A stretch of DNA of 64,000 nt from Nereocystis luetkeana (Eukaryota > Sar > Phaeophyceae > Laminariales > Laminariaceae): positions 5,932,739-5,996,738 of the forward strand of contig JARUPZ010000013.1 in the NCBI GenBank assembly GCA_031213475.1, written 5' to 3'. The position numbers were made by a program, and so were the translations under genes. The first letter of the stretch is position 1; the number at the start of each line of letters is the position of its first letter. The notes below the pieces were generated by a model. The model did no database searches. It was given only the letters and a program-made list of their open reading frames with translations, and was not told where the DNA came from. This document shows, in pieces, positions 1-12,812 of the stretch.

Positions 1-980
1 GCCAATACGCAATGAGTGGAGGCCGACTTCGCTGGAATCGTCTCCTGCTTCCGCTACCACTTCGCGAACTGCCCCGAGGGCCTGCTTTCCCCCCCCCCAA
101 CTCTGACCTCCTTACCGTACCGATACGACGACAGGGGGGCGCTTTTCTGGCAGCGTCGGATATCCCGACAACAACTCCACCATGAGAGCGACGGCACCGC
201 CGCCTGCTCCTACGCGCCCCGAAGGCGTCGTCGCGTGTGCGAAAGATACCCGATCCTTGCGAATCCTGGTCGCCTTTATGGCCTCGAAACAGGACCTCGA
301 TGTTGGTGGCCTGATGCCACTGCGACGAGGTCGACCGCCGCTCCTCCGCGAACAACTCCGCGTCACCCCTCGTCAAGCAATGCGCGGGGTGTACAACTCC
401 GGGTGAACAAGCGAATATTTCGTCAGACCTCGCCATGAAGTACATAAATAAATAGCCCAATGCCATCGACAGTCAAGGAACTCGGCCACCCGGGCCCCAT
501 GACACGGACAGGCCCTGTCCTCCCAACAACGTGTCCCACGAAATAGGGCGATGAATTCTTCTTATAGGGTACCGGCGGCAATGTGTGACCGTGCCCCCCT
601 TTCAATGCCCGTTTAACAAGCGGCGACGACGTGGGCAACTACATTTTCAAATTTACGCGGTGGAAGTGTAACACGGCTGATACTTACTGGCAACAGTACC
701 GGCTTGGTTGCCCTCCAAACGCACACCGCGGTACGAACTCAAGCAACGCCTAAATCGTATCCGTATTGGAGGCCGGCGTGTCAAAAACCCCCGAAAAAAA
801 AAATGCTTCGAGACCGGAAACCTGACGTATATGCTCGATGAGATGACGGCGCAACCGACTTGCGGATGACCTGGCTACCAGCACTCCTGAGCATAGCGCG
901 ACACCCGCTGGCCCCAAGACCTAGGGCTCCCAACGGACGACGACCCCGGAGGTACCAGCTGTGCAACTCGAGCTGCTGCT
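1..980 (-). pseudogene. Decayed tyrosine recombinase (integrase) of a mobile element, truncated by window edge
   Basis: Reading the minus strand from about 980 to 1, pieces of a tyrosine recombinase appear in order but in different frames. About 800-890 holds a core-binding segment (VAPSSHRAYTSGFRS). About 590-640 holds PTSSPLVKRALKG. At 412-435 MARSDEIF contains the likely first catalytic Arg (codon 428-430). A long open stretch about 60-380 follows, and at 1-18 the box HSLRIG matches the catalytic H-x-x-R motif. The downstream part with the second His/Trp and the Tyr nucleophile would lie beyond position 1. Frame changes and stops show it is not functional as read. The family (Crypton, Ngaro/DIRS or another recombinase-bearing element) cannot be decided because no reverse transcriptase is visible. 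Confidence 0.62.
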
Positions 981-1169
981 TCCGTACGCCCTACGATCGC
1001 CCTCGCCCTTACTGAGAGGCGAGACCCGCCCCCCTATTCGTCAGCCTTGGCCGCCGCCGCCGAGCGAGTGACGCCCCCCCACACGACGCCCCGCTGCCGC
1101 TGCCGCTGGTGCTGCCGCAACCGGGACCATTGCCGCTGCCGCCGCCACTGCCGCCGCTGCTGCTCCCGT

Positions 1170-1705
1170 TAATTGCACCGCCACCCCCAGCCCCCGCCTG
1201 CCCTTACCCTGGGCCCTCTTGGCCAGGACTCCCCGGATACAGCGCCGCTGGCTGCGACGCCGCTATCGGCCGACCCCCCCCACCGGTAGCCGCCTTGCAC
1301 TTATTGCCGCTGCCCGTCTGGCGAGTGGGGCCAACGTGGGTGAACACGCAAGTGTCACCGAAGCGGCACCTGCCGTGTCTTCCCCCCCTGCTGGCATTCG
1401 CCACCCCCGGCCCCGGCCGCCAGGGTGGGGGTAAGGCGAGGTTGCTGGACTTCGGCGTTGACAAAGCCGCCGAGGGCGACGTAGCCGGAAAGGCGGGGTC
1501 AGTGCGGCTCCGGAATGGCGGGGAAGGGACTCCGCCGGCGGGGGGGTAGGTCCATGCGTAGCCGCAGGAGTCGGAGACACCGCGCAGGTCGAGCGTGACG
1601 GTCGTCAGGTCTTTGCTGACCAGACCCGCCAGCCTGGCCTAGTTTGCCGGGCGATCGGCGACCGCAAAGTGCTCCATGACGTGGTCGTTGAGGATAAACC
1701 ACAGC
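1170..1705 (-). pseudogene. GC-rich decayed coding stretch with half a CCCH zinc finger, upstream of the recombinase remnant
   Basis: On the minus strand this GC-rich block reads largely open in one frame (LAGLVSKDLTTVTLDL near its start, with one stop before it). At about 1335-1375 it contains GRCRFGDTCVFTH, which has the C-x5-C-x3-H half of a CCCH zinc finger; the first Cys of a normal finger is not seen. It then runs into a Gly/Ser-rich stretch encoded by a GCC/GCT-rich tract (1040-1190). Orientation and position suggest it is the N-terminal part of the same element protein as the recombinase remnant. That link is inference. Confidence 0.35.
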
Positions 1706-2319
1706 AGTAGGCCTAGCCTCTAGGCCTATCTATCGGCAGCGAGCAGTGCCGTGCTCTACTCGTGCACCTATCACGAGAAGCTAAGAGGGGGCACGGGGCG
1801 AGTATGGTCGCTCTTCTCTTCTCTCTGCCTCCGAACATATTACGCCATTTAGTTTCCGTCGGTAGAGTCCATGACAATAAATAATTAATTCCGTCGGTTG
1901 TGAACAAAACAGGCATCTCACGTGATCTTAGAGATACTACGCTTCCTTTGTTTGCGGGGATTCTTATTTCAGGAATGTTTTGAGTTATCAACGTTGAAGC
2001 TCATCATGCTGCACACTGTCGGATGGTAAGCCTAATGAAAATTAAATGTAGCCTCTCTTTCACGTGCTGTCCAAAATTGGGTGGGTACCACACGTCTGAC
2101 TGCTTCAAAAGTATCAAAGCATGGCCTATATCGTAGCCACAACACGCCTGACTAACTCAATGATCGAAGCCTCTACCTTGCACGTGTGTGCGTTTACCTC
2201 TGCGGTCAAACCACGCGCTCCACTCGCGTCTAACGCGCAACATCCCGCGCGTTCTTATATAAGACAGTAGTACCCGCCCACATACAAAAAAAAAAACGGG
2301 ATACTACTGGTTCAGGCTA
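1706..2319. other. Spacer without recognisable gene
   Basis: No reading frame here resembles a known protein and no repeat array is visible. It lies between the recombinase remnant and the first degenerate 'GTGTTCCACA' repeat units, probably downstream of the thiolase gene. Confidence 0.5.
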
Positions 2320-2540
2320 TATTTCTTGACGTTTACCCTGAAGAAATTGGGTGTTCCACATTAAATTTATTTCGCTCTCGAAATAAGAAACCGGAATACT
2401 GACCCAGGCTAAATGTCTTACTTGAGAAAATATGTGTTCCACACAATATAGTTTTATATCCGGTCTTGAGTTTCTCACTTCCCCACGAAGGTCAGGCTCA
2501 GTTTCTTGTTGGGCTCTTCCATATGACATGCTTTACTCGC
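2320..2540. repeat. Outlying units of the degenerate ~90-bp GTGTTCCACA/CGAAATAAGAAA repeat
   Basis: Two to three units with the landmarks GTGTTCCACA, CTCGAAATAAGAAACCGG and CCCAGGCT match, in the opposite orientation, the arrays at 15.13-15.65 kb and 16.59-17.02 kb. Confidence 0.6.
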
Positions 2541-2729
2541 GAGAGAGCTGGCACTGTATTACTTTGACTGTATGCTTGGAAGCACAAAAAGTATATTTTG
2601 TGCAGGCGAGCGCAAGACAGGCGGCACACCTTGACCTTGTGGCTTTGTGGCACGACGACATTAATATCAAGTACCAGGTACCAGGTAGCGTATTACGTAG
2701 GCCGACGGACTCGTTCTGCTACGAGCAGA

Positions 2730-2770
2730 GAGGACAGGACAGGACAGGACAGGACAGGACAGGACAGGAC
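2730..2770. repeat. (GGACA)n microsatellite
   Basis: Eight perfect GGACA units in a row. Confidence 0.9.
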
Positions 2771-3354
2771 ACCTACATAAATAAGAAAAACGAGCAACAA
2801 CAGAGGCAGGCTGAGATTAACAGGGCAGTAAGAACAAGAACCCCCGACGTTGATAACATGATCTTAAGTGTATAGACGACACCCTTTCCCACGTAAGAAA
2901 TCCGGGCCCGGCCAGCATCCGTCCCCGTTCTCAGTTTTTTTAACGCCGTGCTTTTGTTTCTTGCAGCTCTTGTTTCAAGTTGTTTATCCTCCAAAAGGGG
3001 CAGTTGTAGAGGGGATAAACCAGGTGCCCTGTACTGCTGCACATGTTTGTCTTATTTTTTTCATCCCATTTGCTGTCGCCGCCCCACTTCTCAAGCTCCC
3101 TCCCACCCTTTCGTAACTCAATTCCCTTCAGTAAGGGTAGTTAGCGTCACGTAGCAGCGCCCCCCCTCGCGCGCGCCCTACCACAACGTCATGACCGCCC
3201 AACTGTTGAAGGTGTCTTACTATTCGGAATAGGAACGGCGCCCCGTCTCCAAAGGGACAAATAGGCAAGCAACAAATGATGAGTACGCCCCCCCCTACCA
3301 GGTTGCTGTCTCTGGAAGTGGCTACACCGGAAAATAAATTAATTCATGGAAGCT

Positions 3355-3600
3355 GTCCTCCATGTGTAAGTCCGCCTCGCAAGCGGTTCTTAGTAGGATG
3401 CTGTTCACCGTTCACGTGACTCGCCGGACACCTCACGGCGCTTCGCGCTTGTTGCAAGCAATGTCTGCCTGGTCGGTGGAAACCCGACATTCTCCGTCCC
3501 GGCATTGTAGGCAAGCGAGGGTCTATGGTCATGCGACTACGGCCATGCATGAGCTTGAGGACATTTCTCCTATCGAGTACCCCCCCCCCCCCCCCCTACA
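3355..3600 (+). repeat. Dispersed repeat family P (ends in poly-C), copy 1
   Basis: About 240 bp running from TCCGCCTCGCAAGCGGTTCT through ACGGCGCTTCGCG and GGTCATGCGACTACGGCC to CGAGTA followed by a run of C. Homologous copies lie at 13140-13400 (reverse), 26455-26635, 47708-47920, 54915-55190 (reverse), with a fragment at 58545-58615. It is open in one frame, but the frame is not conserved between copies, so a non-autonomous element is more likely than a gene. Confidence 0.7.
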
Positions 3601-3833
3601 AGGTGCGCGCCTTCGTATTTATCGCGGGAAGTGATAATTCACCATTTTAATTCCTCGTCGGCTCGCGTGCGTCGGACAGTGCATGCACACGCTGCTGCGT
3701 ACGGCGTAGGCGTAATTTCAATCCATACAAAATGAAACCATCCCTTGCTCCAAATACCACAGTACTTTCCAGCTCAAGTGGTATAGGAGGATTTATGACC
3801 TCCGCCGCCTTTTCGACAATCGCAGCCGTGTTC

Positions 3834-3945
3834 ACAGGTGTTGCCCCTTCTCCCCCCCCCCCGGGTACCTGCCTTCTTTTTTTTTGGAACATAGGGTTCA
3901 GTTCAGCTTCCCCACTGCTCGTCGATTTCCATCCAACCATACTAA
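3834..3945 (-). repeat. SINE-family fragment
   Basis: Reads in reverse as the middle of the SINE seen at 35375-35710: the landmarks CACAGGTGT, a C-run, GGTACCTGCC and CCACTGCTCGTCGATTTCCA occur in the same order and spacing. Confidence 0.6.
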
Positions 3946-3957
3946 TGATGTGCATAC

Positions 3958-4092
3958 CGTAGCGGGAAGGGGGGAGAAGAGCCTGCTATGTGACCCCGGA
4001 TCTGAGTTACGAGTTGGAAGGAGAGAGAGAAGAAGATGTGCGAAGATATTGAATGGGATGAGCAAAAAAAAAAAAAAAAAAAAAAAAATATC
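3958..4092 (+). repeat. SINE-family 3' part with poly-A tail
   Basis: Carries TAGCGGGAAGGGGGGAGAAG, CTGAGTTACGAGTTGGAAGG and GAATGGGATGAG, then a 24-base A run. The same segments occur in reverse at 61596-61740 next to a tRNA-like head. The A tail marks this as the 3' end of a retroposed copy. Confidence 0.7.
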
Positions 4093-4223
4093 ATACACTG
4101 ACGCTCTGGGCGTAAATGTAAGCACCATGTGGTGTTCATATGAATGAATGAGCGGCCCTTACTTTGCAGTCTAAAGCGGTATGATACAAGTACTACAGCA
4201 GTAATACTACAGTAGCACCGCAG

Positions 4224-4353
4224 TCACTGCAAACGCTCTATGACGATCGCGGACGCGCCCCCACCCCCATTGCAGATGCTGGCGCAGCCGATAGTGCCAT
4301 CGTTTTGCTTGAGGACCTGATACAAGGAGCAGATGATCCGAGCCCCCGAAGAG
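4224..4353 (-). CDS. ACAT: Thiolase terminal exon with CNGGGGASA and stop
   Basis: 130 nt, phase 2 in, ending ...IVIERLQ and TGA at 4224-4226. [16 protein letters not shown] and [19 protein letters not shown] form the C-terminal signature; the Cys of CNGGGG is the general acid/base. Separated from the previous exon by a 3.8-kb intron. No peroxisomal C-terminal tripeptide is present. No clear polyadenylation signal was identified downstream. Confidence 0.96.
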
Positions 4354-5413
4354 CTGCGGTCGTCGACAATGGGGGCGGCGGAGGTAGGGACGGAGATAGA
4401 AACGTAGACAACGCCGCAGGGAAAGAGGGGGTGTAGTTTGTTCCACCACACGGGTTCATTGGAACATTTTTTCAATAAAAATGTTGCCCCTTGACAATGT
4501 ATCGTATCAAATGTACACGTTCCAGCCCGCTTGTATCGAATACAGTATCCTCTACTACCACCGCAGTAGTATAGCATACTCTCTCTTCTATTGCTATGTA
4601 TACCACAGTAGTACAGGAGTCTCTCTGGAACAGCAAATACAACGATTATCCTTCTTGAAGGCTCCTACTACTTACACCTCGTTGCTTGTACTCTCCTATT
4701 GGCCGTCAATTCATGTCCCGGGGCATCGCTTACTATATATATAGGTACTCGCGTCAGGAATCCGGTGGTGTTTTTATTACCGGCGATTAGGAAGTAAGCC
4801 CTTAGTCTTAGGCTTAGTCATAGCCTTAGTCTTAGGCATAGTCTTGGGTTTAGTTCTAGGCTCAGTCTAAAGCTTAGTACTAGGCTTAGTCTTCGTCTTA
4901 GTCTTAGGCTTAGCCTTAGCCTTAGGCTTAGCCTCAGGTTCAGTCTCAGGCTTAGTATTAGGCTTAGTATTAGGCCTAGTATTAGGCTTAGGCTTAGGCC
5001 CGGACTCACCCCACGGTAGGAGTTGCGCGTTTCGGCCCAACACTTTCTGGCCTGTTCAGATCCTCAAGTGAGCAACCACCCGTTGTTACACCGGTTAGTA
5101 AGATAATTTCATCAGTGCATTAGGTTTTGCCCTGTACGGTATATCGAAATATTGGCTGGGTTGCGCGGACAAAATTCTTCGGAGCCACATCTAGGGAGAG
5201 TAGTTGAGCTCCTGTTATGAAGAGCTCGGAAAATAGGCGCTACTCCTTCGGTGGGACTGTTTGCCACCGGTATGCTTGTTTCATGGAAAAAGAGATGGGT
5301 GGGGGATGGGTGGATGACAATGCGTGCACACGAGAAATTGGGGAGTTACCAGAGTTTGGATCGACATTTGCACCGAATGCTTGCGCCACGTACATAGACG
5401 TATATAGGTGGGG

Positions 5414-5450
<37 letters not shown>

Positions 5451-7166
5451 GGGGGGGGTGAAAGTAATCAATTTCGCGAAACGGAGACGCGATAATCTAT
5501 GAAATCGTCCGCGCCCATTTGTCTACGTACAGCTATTGATAGCACCTTTATACGATTTACTACGAGCGAAGATACTGAAAAAGTATACCACTGTGTCCCA
5601 AAATATAGACACCGCTTGCGAGGTGTTCTACGATAGGGGTTCACCCTAAAATTTCTGAGCCTGGTATGTCCCCCCAAGGTAAAAGGCGGAATTAATCGGC
5701 GACATACATATGAATGCGACTGATGCTACACGCATATCGTACGTGTGCGTGCGCATCATGCCCAACCAACAACGTAGAGCACAACGTACATGCTCCTCAT
5801 TCTTCAACTGGCTGCCGCCAGGTCGACTACTGATGTTACACGTATCTCGTACGTGTGTACGTGCGCATCATGCCCAACCAACAATGTAGAACACAAGGTA
5901 CATGCTCCCCATCCTTCAGCTGACTGCCGCCAGGTAAGGACGCCGCGGTGGCTCGGAAACTGTTTTCCCTAAATGTGATAACGTACCTCTATCGTAGAAC
6001 GCCTCTTGTGTCGTAATATTTAGTACATAACGGCCCCTATAGTAAGCGGTAGTTGCTAGTTTTACGCGGCCGCCTAATGTGCTATGGTGCACCACTCTGT
6101 CCCCGATTGCGCAAGGAGCGTTGCGATTAAATAGCCAATACGCAGAATCTACTTCGATTTTGGGGCAGAGCGGTAGGGGATAGGGCACGCCTTACTTTCG
6201 AGCTGGGGGAAGCCGGAGACCCTGTACCTGAAGCAAGTGCATACCATATCTGAAAACTCGGAGGTCTGCGCCGTTCCGACAACGGCCTGTCTTGTGTTGC
6301 TTCTTCGACGAGCATTTTACATTTTACAAGCATCAACCGGGACACGAGTTCCTAACGAGAGTCACCCTTATAAAGCATGCCGCAATTTGATACCAGTGGC
6401 ACTGATAGCATTGTTCGCTTTGATTGCTCACCTGTTCAAGGAAGTGAAAAAAAAGAAAAACTAGCCCGGACATTCGGACTGGGAGGGAGTGAGATTCACA
6501 CTGTCGCAGTTGCTGCCTCTGGACCGAGAAGAACAAGGAGCGATCACAACGCAAACGTATCATACCGTATGCTACGTCTACATTCGGCACTCTGTTGCCT
6601 GGTGCACCATTTATTTAACGATACGAGCACAATCGGGAGGGTGTGTGTATACGGGTGTGTTTTTGTTTCGTTGTGCGTTTTTTTCAGACAAGGGTCTAAA
6701 ACAAACATAGACCTGATTGGTTTTGCGTCGGTTTTTTAATTTGAAGATAAGCCACAAGACTCACGCACACCTTCCCTTGTAACGGCTCATGTATGACGTC
6801 ATCACGTTTATTGAAAAAATAATCACACACCAACAAGAAGGCTCAGGTCAAGGTGAAGTAAAATCCCAAAAGTTAAAACACGACATCGCCCTACTCGCGG
6901 TTTCCAATATTTCGCCCTGCCCTAATCCCAACGCCCGTGGCGTACGTTGTCGTTGGTTTTGGTTTCGAGTCTGGACGGAGAGGCCCAAGGCCCAAGATTG
7001 TTCAACAGCCCTACACACGGCGCTCCAGAAATGGCTCGGTTGTTGAGACGACCTGCGCGAAACTGTTCACACCCCTGACAGGTCATGATTTATCTATCTA
7101 TCTATCTATCTATATATCTATCTATCTATTTATCTATCTATCTATTTATCTATCTATCTATTTATC

Positions 7167-7197
<31 letters not shown>

Positions 7198-7247
7198 CTA
7201 TCTACATATATATATATATATATGTATCTATCTATCTACCTGGTATC

Positions 7248-7287
<40 letters not shown>

Positions 7288-7494
7288 TATACCTGGTATA
7301 TCTATATATATCAATATATATATATATATATATATATCAATATATATATCAATATATATAGATAGATAGATAGATATATCAATGATATATATATATAGAT
7401 ATATATATATATATATCGATATCTATATATATATCAATATATATATCTATATATATCAATATATATATATCTATATATATATCAATATATATAT

Positions 7495-7528
<34 letters not shown>

Positions 7529-10500
7529 ATATATATATCAATATATATATCAATATATATAATATATATATATATATATATCCATCTACAGTAGATTATG
7601 TAGTTCCTCACTTGCAGTTGTGAGATATTTGTGCAGGATCTGCACATTCAACCCTGGAAACATGTGCTAGATCGTGCAGAATATATACGGGTCCCACCCG
7701 ACAGCATGAGCTATCGATAGATCGTGTATATACAAGGTCCGGAATAGGTGGTCTATCTGCCTTGAAATGATCTAAATCATCAGCAAGTGGGAATGAACTG
7801 TAGATTAATTGCCCCGAGGTGTGAAACTGTTGAACTATACGGCTACTAAAAGCAGAAGAAGAACAAGAACAAGAAATTGAAGAAGAACAAGAAATTGAAG
7901 AAGAACAAGAAGAAAAAGAAGAAGGAGAAGAACAAGAAGAAAATAAGAACAAGAAGAAAAAAACAAGGAGAAAAAAAAATAGGTGGAGAAACTCTGTATT
8001 GTGTACATGTACATGCCACACGAGACCACCGAGCGAAATAAATACACACGCCATGAGCAGAACAAGAACAGGGGGCACCTGAGCAACAAAAATGCGCAGC
8101 GTAAGTACATGCGCATGGCACCGATAAGTCTATGAACGAAAACTCCGCCGAGGAGACATCGAACGACCTTACGGACTCGTACTGCCTGCGTACGTACCCA
8201 ATGGGGTGCCCGAGAGCAACCGCTCCTCCGTTCACGTTGACCCTCGCGGGATCAAGATCCATAATCTGACATGATCCAGACAAAGTTGACGGAGGGAAGC
8301 AGTCGGGACAGAGGGGAGCAAGATCTTGACCTAGGTTTGGCGCGCTTTGTTAAGGCAAGGCGAAAGTGATGAGCGTGGCCTCTGCGAGAGGGTTAATACC
8401 AAAAAACATGCACTCGACGAGAGGTCTGTTGCTATTCATAGTTGTCACAGACAGAATATGTGTATTGACACTGCTGTTTGCGCTACCTGGCACGTAGGTC
8501 GACAAGCGTATCAGGAAGAGTACCTGGCATGCCTGCAGCTGCAAGTTGCGGTTGATTTAATTACACCACCACAGGTACGGGGTAGTTACGGGGAAGGCTC
8601 GAATCCGGCGTGGTGGGTTTCAATAAAAAGTGGGCGACCTACCATCACAGGATAGCTGGGGACGGGCGGGGGGGCTTCGATCTGGCGAGTTGGGGTTTCC
8701 ACTAAAGCAGGCGATTTGGCATTTTACAGGTAGTTATCGTTTCCCTCGCATGATGCTTCCGTTCGGGCAGTGACGAAGAATTGTGCGGATCCGCCCAGCT
8801 ACTTCTAGTACTTGGCACGACGACAGCAACCTTGCTACTTGCGCACGGGCAAGCCCCCTTGCTACCGCATTTTGAAGAGCATACGGCTTCATTCCGCGGG
8901 AAAATGCAGCGAAACGTGGTATCCGGGGAGGACCCAGCCCGCTGTATAATTAAAATGAACACGCCATCCTTGCACACAAAAGAAATACGCCGTTTTCCGT
9001 AAGTTATGTTTCGTAGTAAATTGTATGATGTGATATGGTACGGTATGGTATGGTATGGTATGGTATGGTATGGAATGGTATGGTATGGTATGGAATGGTA
9101 TGGTATGGTATGGTGTGGTATGGAATGGAATGGTGGTATGGTATGGTATGGTATAGTATGGTATGGTACTGCATGGTATGGCATGGCATGTTACGGTACG
9201 GTATGGCATGGCATGGTATGGTATGCCGTCCCAAGAAGGAAGAAACAAGCAACAGTTCGTGTATCAATATACCTGGTACGTACGTATCATAACTTTTTAC
9301 TTTCCAGCCCCAGCCCGTGGGAAGTTTCACCCTCAGTGGCCAGTTAGACAATTGCACCAGTGGTCAAAGATGTCTTCCCCTCTCCGCCCAGGTACTTGCC
9401 TTCATTTATATCGCGCGTACTACTGTACAGTAGAAACGATATGTCCATAGCAACACAACGCCTCACACCCTACAAGGTGCACCACGAGGGAACAAAACAA
9501 GTTTCGATTGGCGGTGGAATACAAGTGTGGCCTCAAGCAGACGAAAAGCGCGGCGCACCTGCATGTTGGCCAGGGCGACGACGCTGAACGCCTCGTTGAT
9601 CTCGTGGAAATCGACGTCTTTCAAAGCGAGGCCAGCCCGTTTCAACGCCAGAGGCACGGCATCGGAGGGCGCCACGGTGAACTCGACCGGTGCCTGAGAG
9701 TTTAACCGCATGGGGCATCGGTGTCAAGCAAAACACAGAGGAAAAAAAACGCACCCGAACATACATACACGCCAGCTATTGGCTGCTTCGGGTGTCATGC
9801 ACAGCGAAAATACGGAGTGGAGCAAACGTTACTTTATCCGCATTTTTTTGTAACTTCTCCCACGTTTATGGGGACGAACTAGTCGGGAATCGTGCACACC
9901 TTGGACAGTCGGACAGATCTTGACCTATCTATCTACAGATCAGATAGATCATCTAGTTCGTCGCCTGCCGTTGTGGGGTTAGTGCAGGATCTGTGCACGG
10001 TACAGATTCCACGCAGGAAATTCGTGCCACATCATGCAGATCATGTGGGTTCCACCCGGCAACATGAACTAGATCGTATATACCGTATCGGCGAAAGATC
10101 TGCCTTGAAAAGATCGACAGCAGATGATGAAGAGGGAATCAATTATCTATCTGTCCAAGGTGTTAATCTATGGCGTGAGACAAGTATGGCAGTCCATGTG
10201 AGCCGACGACGACGTAACAATCGACTAGCCGGAGGTTCTTCAGCCGCTGGCCAACACGCTCAATAACCACTGGATAAGCCGACCTGCGCTCTACCGCTGC
10301 GCATTCATGCCAAGTAGGGTGTAATCACCGATAGGGAGCCTGATGTCAACATCAAACGGGTATCTTGTTCCCGCGCCAGAGAGGTACTGCACCTTTAAGG
10401 TGCCTGTATCATACGAAAGCAGACCAGAGCATTGTTTCTTACCGATCGAGAAATACTGCTGTGATTGCTGATGGAATATAAATCAGCCCCAACCGAAACC

Positions 10501-12606
10501 CCCCGGGCCCGGGGGGTTGTGCCTAAGCAACAGAAATAGACCAAGTTGGTACAAGAAACTCTTCAACACGAGCCCTATGTGCTCCCCACGGCACCTCTCC
10601 AAGTCTTCCTGTGAACGCCCCATGCCGACTCCGCTCGAAGGGGCGACAGACGTAAGGCCACGAACTTGGGGAACAAAAAAAAACAACAACAACAACAACA
10701 ACCGTCCACATTCCCGCGGGGCAGTTTCGTGAGGCGCGAGAGCAGCCCAACGAGCGTTAGCCTCAAGGCCCCCGCTAAGATAACAAGGTGCACGGCGGTC
10801 GTGGGGCGCCGAACGGTCTCGAACGCATTGGCCAACCGTATTTGGAAACAAGCTAGCGCTAGCGATAACAAACCCCCTCGGACGGTTTTCGCAACAGATT
10901 CGTTTTTCCACAACGGGGAGAGTGCACACGCCAAGCGAAGCGATGCGTCTGTGGCAAGACCTCGACGAGCAGATTTTCCCATCCGAAGCCTCCATGTTCG
11001 TCGTGTGTGCCTCCCTTGCTCTGGACAAAATCGGCTCGGAACCACCATCCCAGGAGGGGGGGGGGTTGTGTTATATCCCGTGTGTTACGTCGCGTGTTAA
11101 CTCGTGTGTTCTGCAGTGTGATCTTTTTTTACGAGGCGTGGCGCGGTATTGGAGCCACCGAAGTGTCCCCGAGGTTTCTCCCCTAAGGGCATCTCTTATC
11201 TCACCCCCCCACGACCCGACCAAACATCAAACCAAGATAAGCGGTGCCATGTGGCCTTAGGTTTTGCAGCGGACAATACTGCCGTGAAACATGCACCTTG
11301 CAACGATGCGTGTGTACGTACTCCCTCGGCGTAGGAGCCCCGACCCGTGCCGCGGTAGACGCAGCACTTTTTTGCCTTCCAGGGCAAATATTCATGACTC
11401 ATGGGGCTCCTTAAGGGCTGCTAAAGGGCTCGTTAAGGGCACCGAGGAACTACTCAATATCGTAAGAATGCCGTTATTAAAGCAATATCATAGTGTTTGA
11501 CTATAAGGCATGCCTTGTATCCTATTAATAGGCCATGGGATGGTTCTCTTCTTGATATATTTCCTGCCGGAGACGGTGAGACAGAGAGCTCTGCAAGCGA
11601 GGAGCCTCGGGAAAAATAGGAACTACCGCCACCGCAGCAGGCCTCCCCCGACTGACTCAACTGTTTCAACGGCTTCAGGTAAGGAGCACGTCGATACGCC
11701 ACAGCGGGACTTGCCGAGAACGAAAACAACTAACGCTTGGAGTCCTGATGTAGAGTAAGATCGCGACTCTGCCTGCCGCCAATATTTCCCGCGCCGACAT
11801 CATTTCCGAAAGCACCCGTCAAACTAACAGCCCCCCCGTCCGTAAGCGCCACAGCATCTCAGGAAAGCTACAATACTGGCGCCTCCTTTCCTTCTTCCCT
11901 CTGTCCCTCCCTCCCCCCCTGCCTCCCTCCCTCGCTTGACCACTACATAATTGCCCCTGTCATCGTTAACCTCGAAATATTCGATGCGCTGTTGTCGTGG
12001 GATTATTTTGAGAAAAAAAAACGGAAGGTGGCGACCTCTCGTGATTTCGCTTGCAGAGAGAAGCACTCACACGGGCGGCGTCGCCGTAGCCTTTGATGCG
12101 TGCCAGTGGTCTCACGCCGAGCTCTTCTGCTCTAAAAAAGTAGTCCGCGTTCGGGGAGGCGACAACACACGTCCAGGAGACAGATAGAGGGACAGACAGA
12201 CAGACAGACAGACACAAAAAGGTTAAATCTCGAATAGTGCAAAAGTGTGGGGTGCGTTTACGATCGCGGACCACGGGTAAGGTACCGTACGGACCCGCCC
12301 GGCCAACCTCCTACAACGAAGCTTCTTTGAGAGTTAATCTAGCGGCGCTTGCTGCATAGGCTCGCTAGTATCGAGAAACAAAAAGAAAAGCATTTAACTG
12401 AGGTGTTGACAGCTCGCCGATATCGAACAACCACACACAACGAAATAAAACAATATGAAGTCAGGTAGGCAGGCAGGCACGCAGACACGCAGGCACGCAG
12501 ACACGCAGGCACGCAGACATCAAAGGTAGATAGGTAGGCTGACAGGCAGGCTGGCATGCGGGAGACAGACAGACAGACAGACGGACAGACCGACGAACAG
12601 ACAGGC

Positions 12607-12643
<37 letters not shown>

Positions 12644-12651
12644 GTTAGTAG

Positions 12652-12737
<86 letters not shown>

Positions 12738-12739
12738 GC

Positions 12740-12812
<73 letters not shown>

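Noticed and set aside
2231-2270. TTATATAAGA considered as a TATA promoter
   Set aside because: No gene start lies at a sensible distance on either strand.
7085-7594. Open frames rich in Tyr and Ile
   Set aside because: Translation of TCTA/TA repeats.
9004-9357. Open frames of Tyr-His-Thr-Ile-Pro or Met-Val-Trp-Tyr-Gly repeats on both strands
   Set aside because: Translation of the GGTAT minisatellite.
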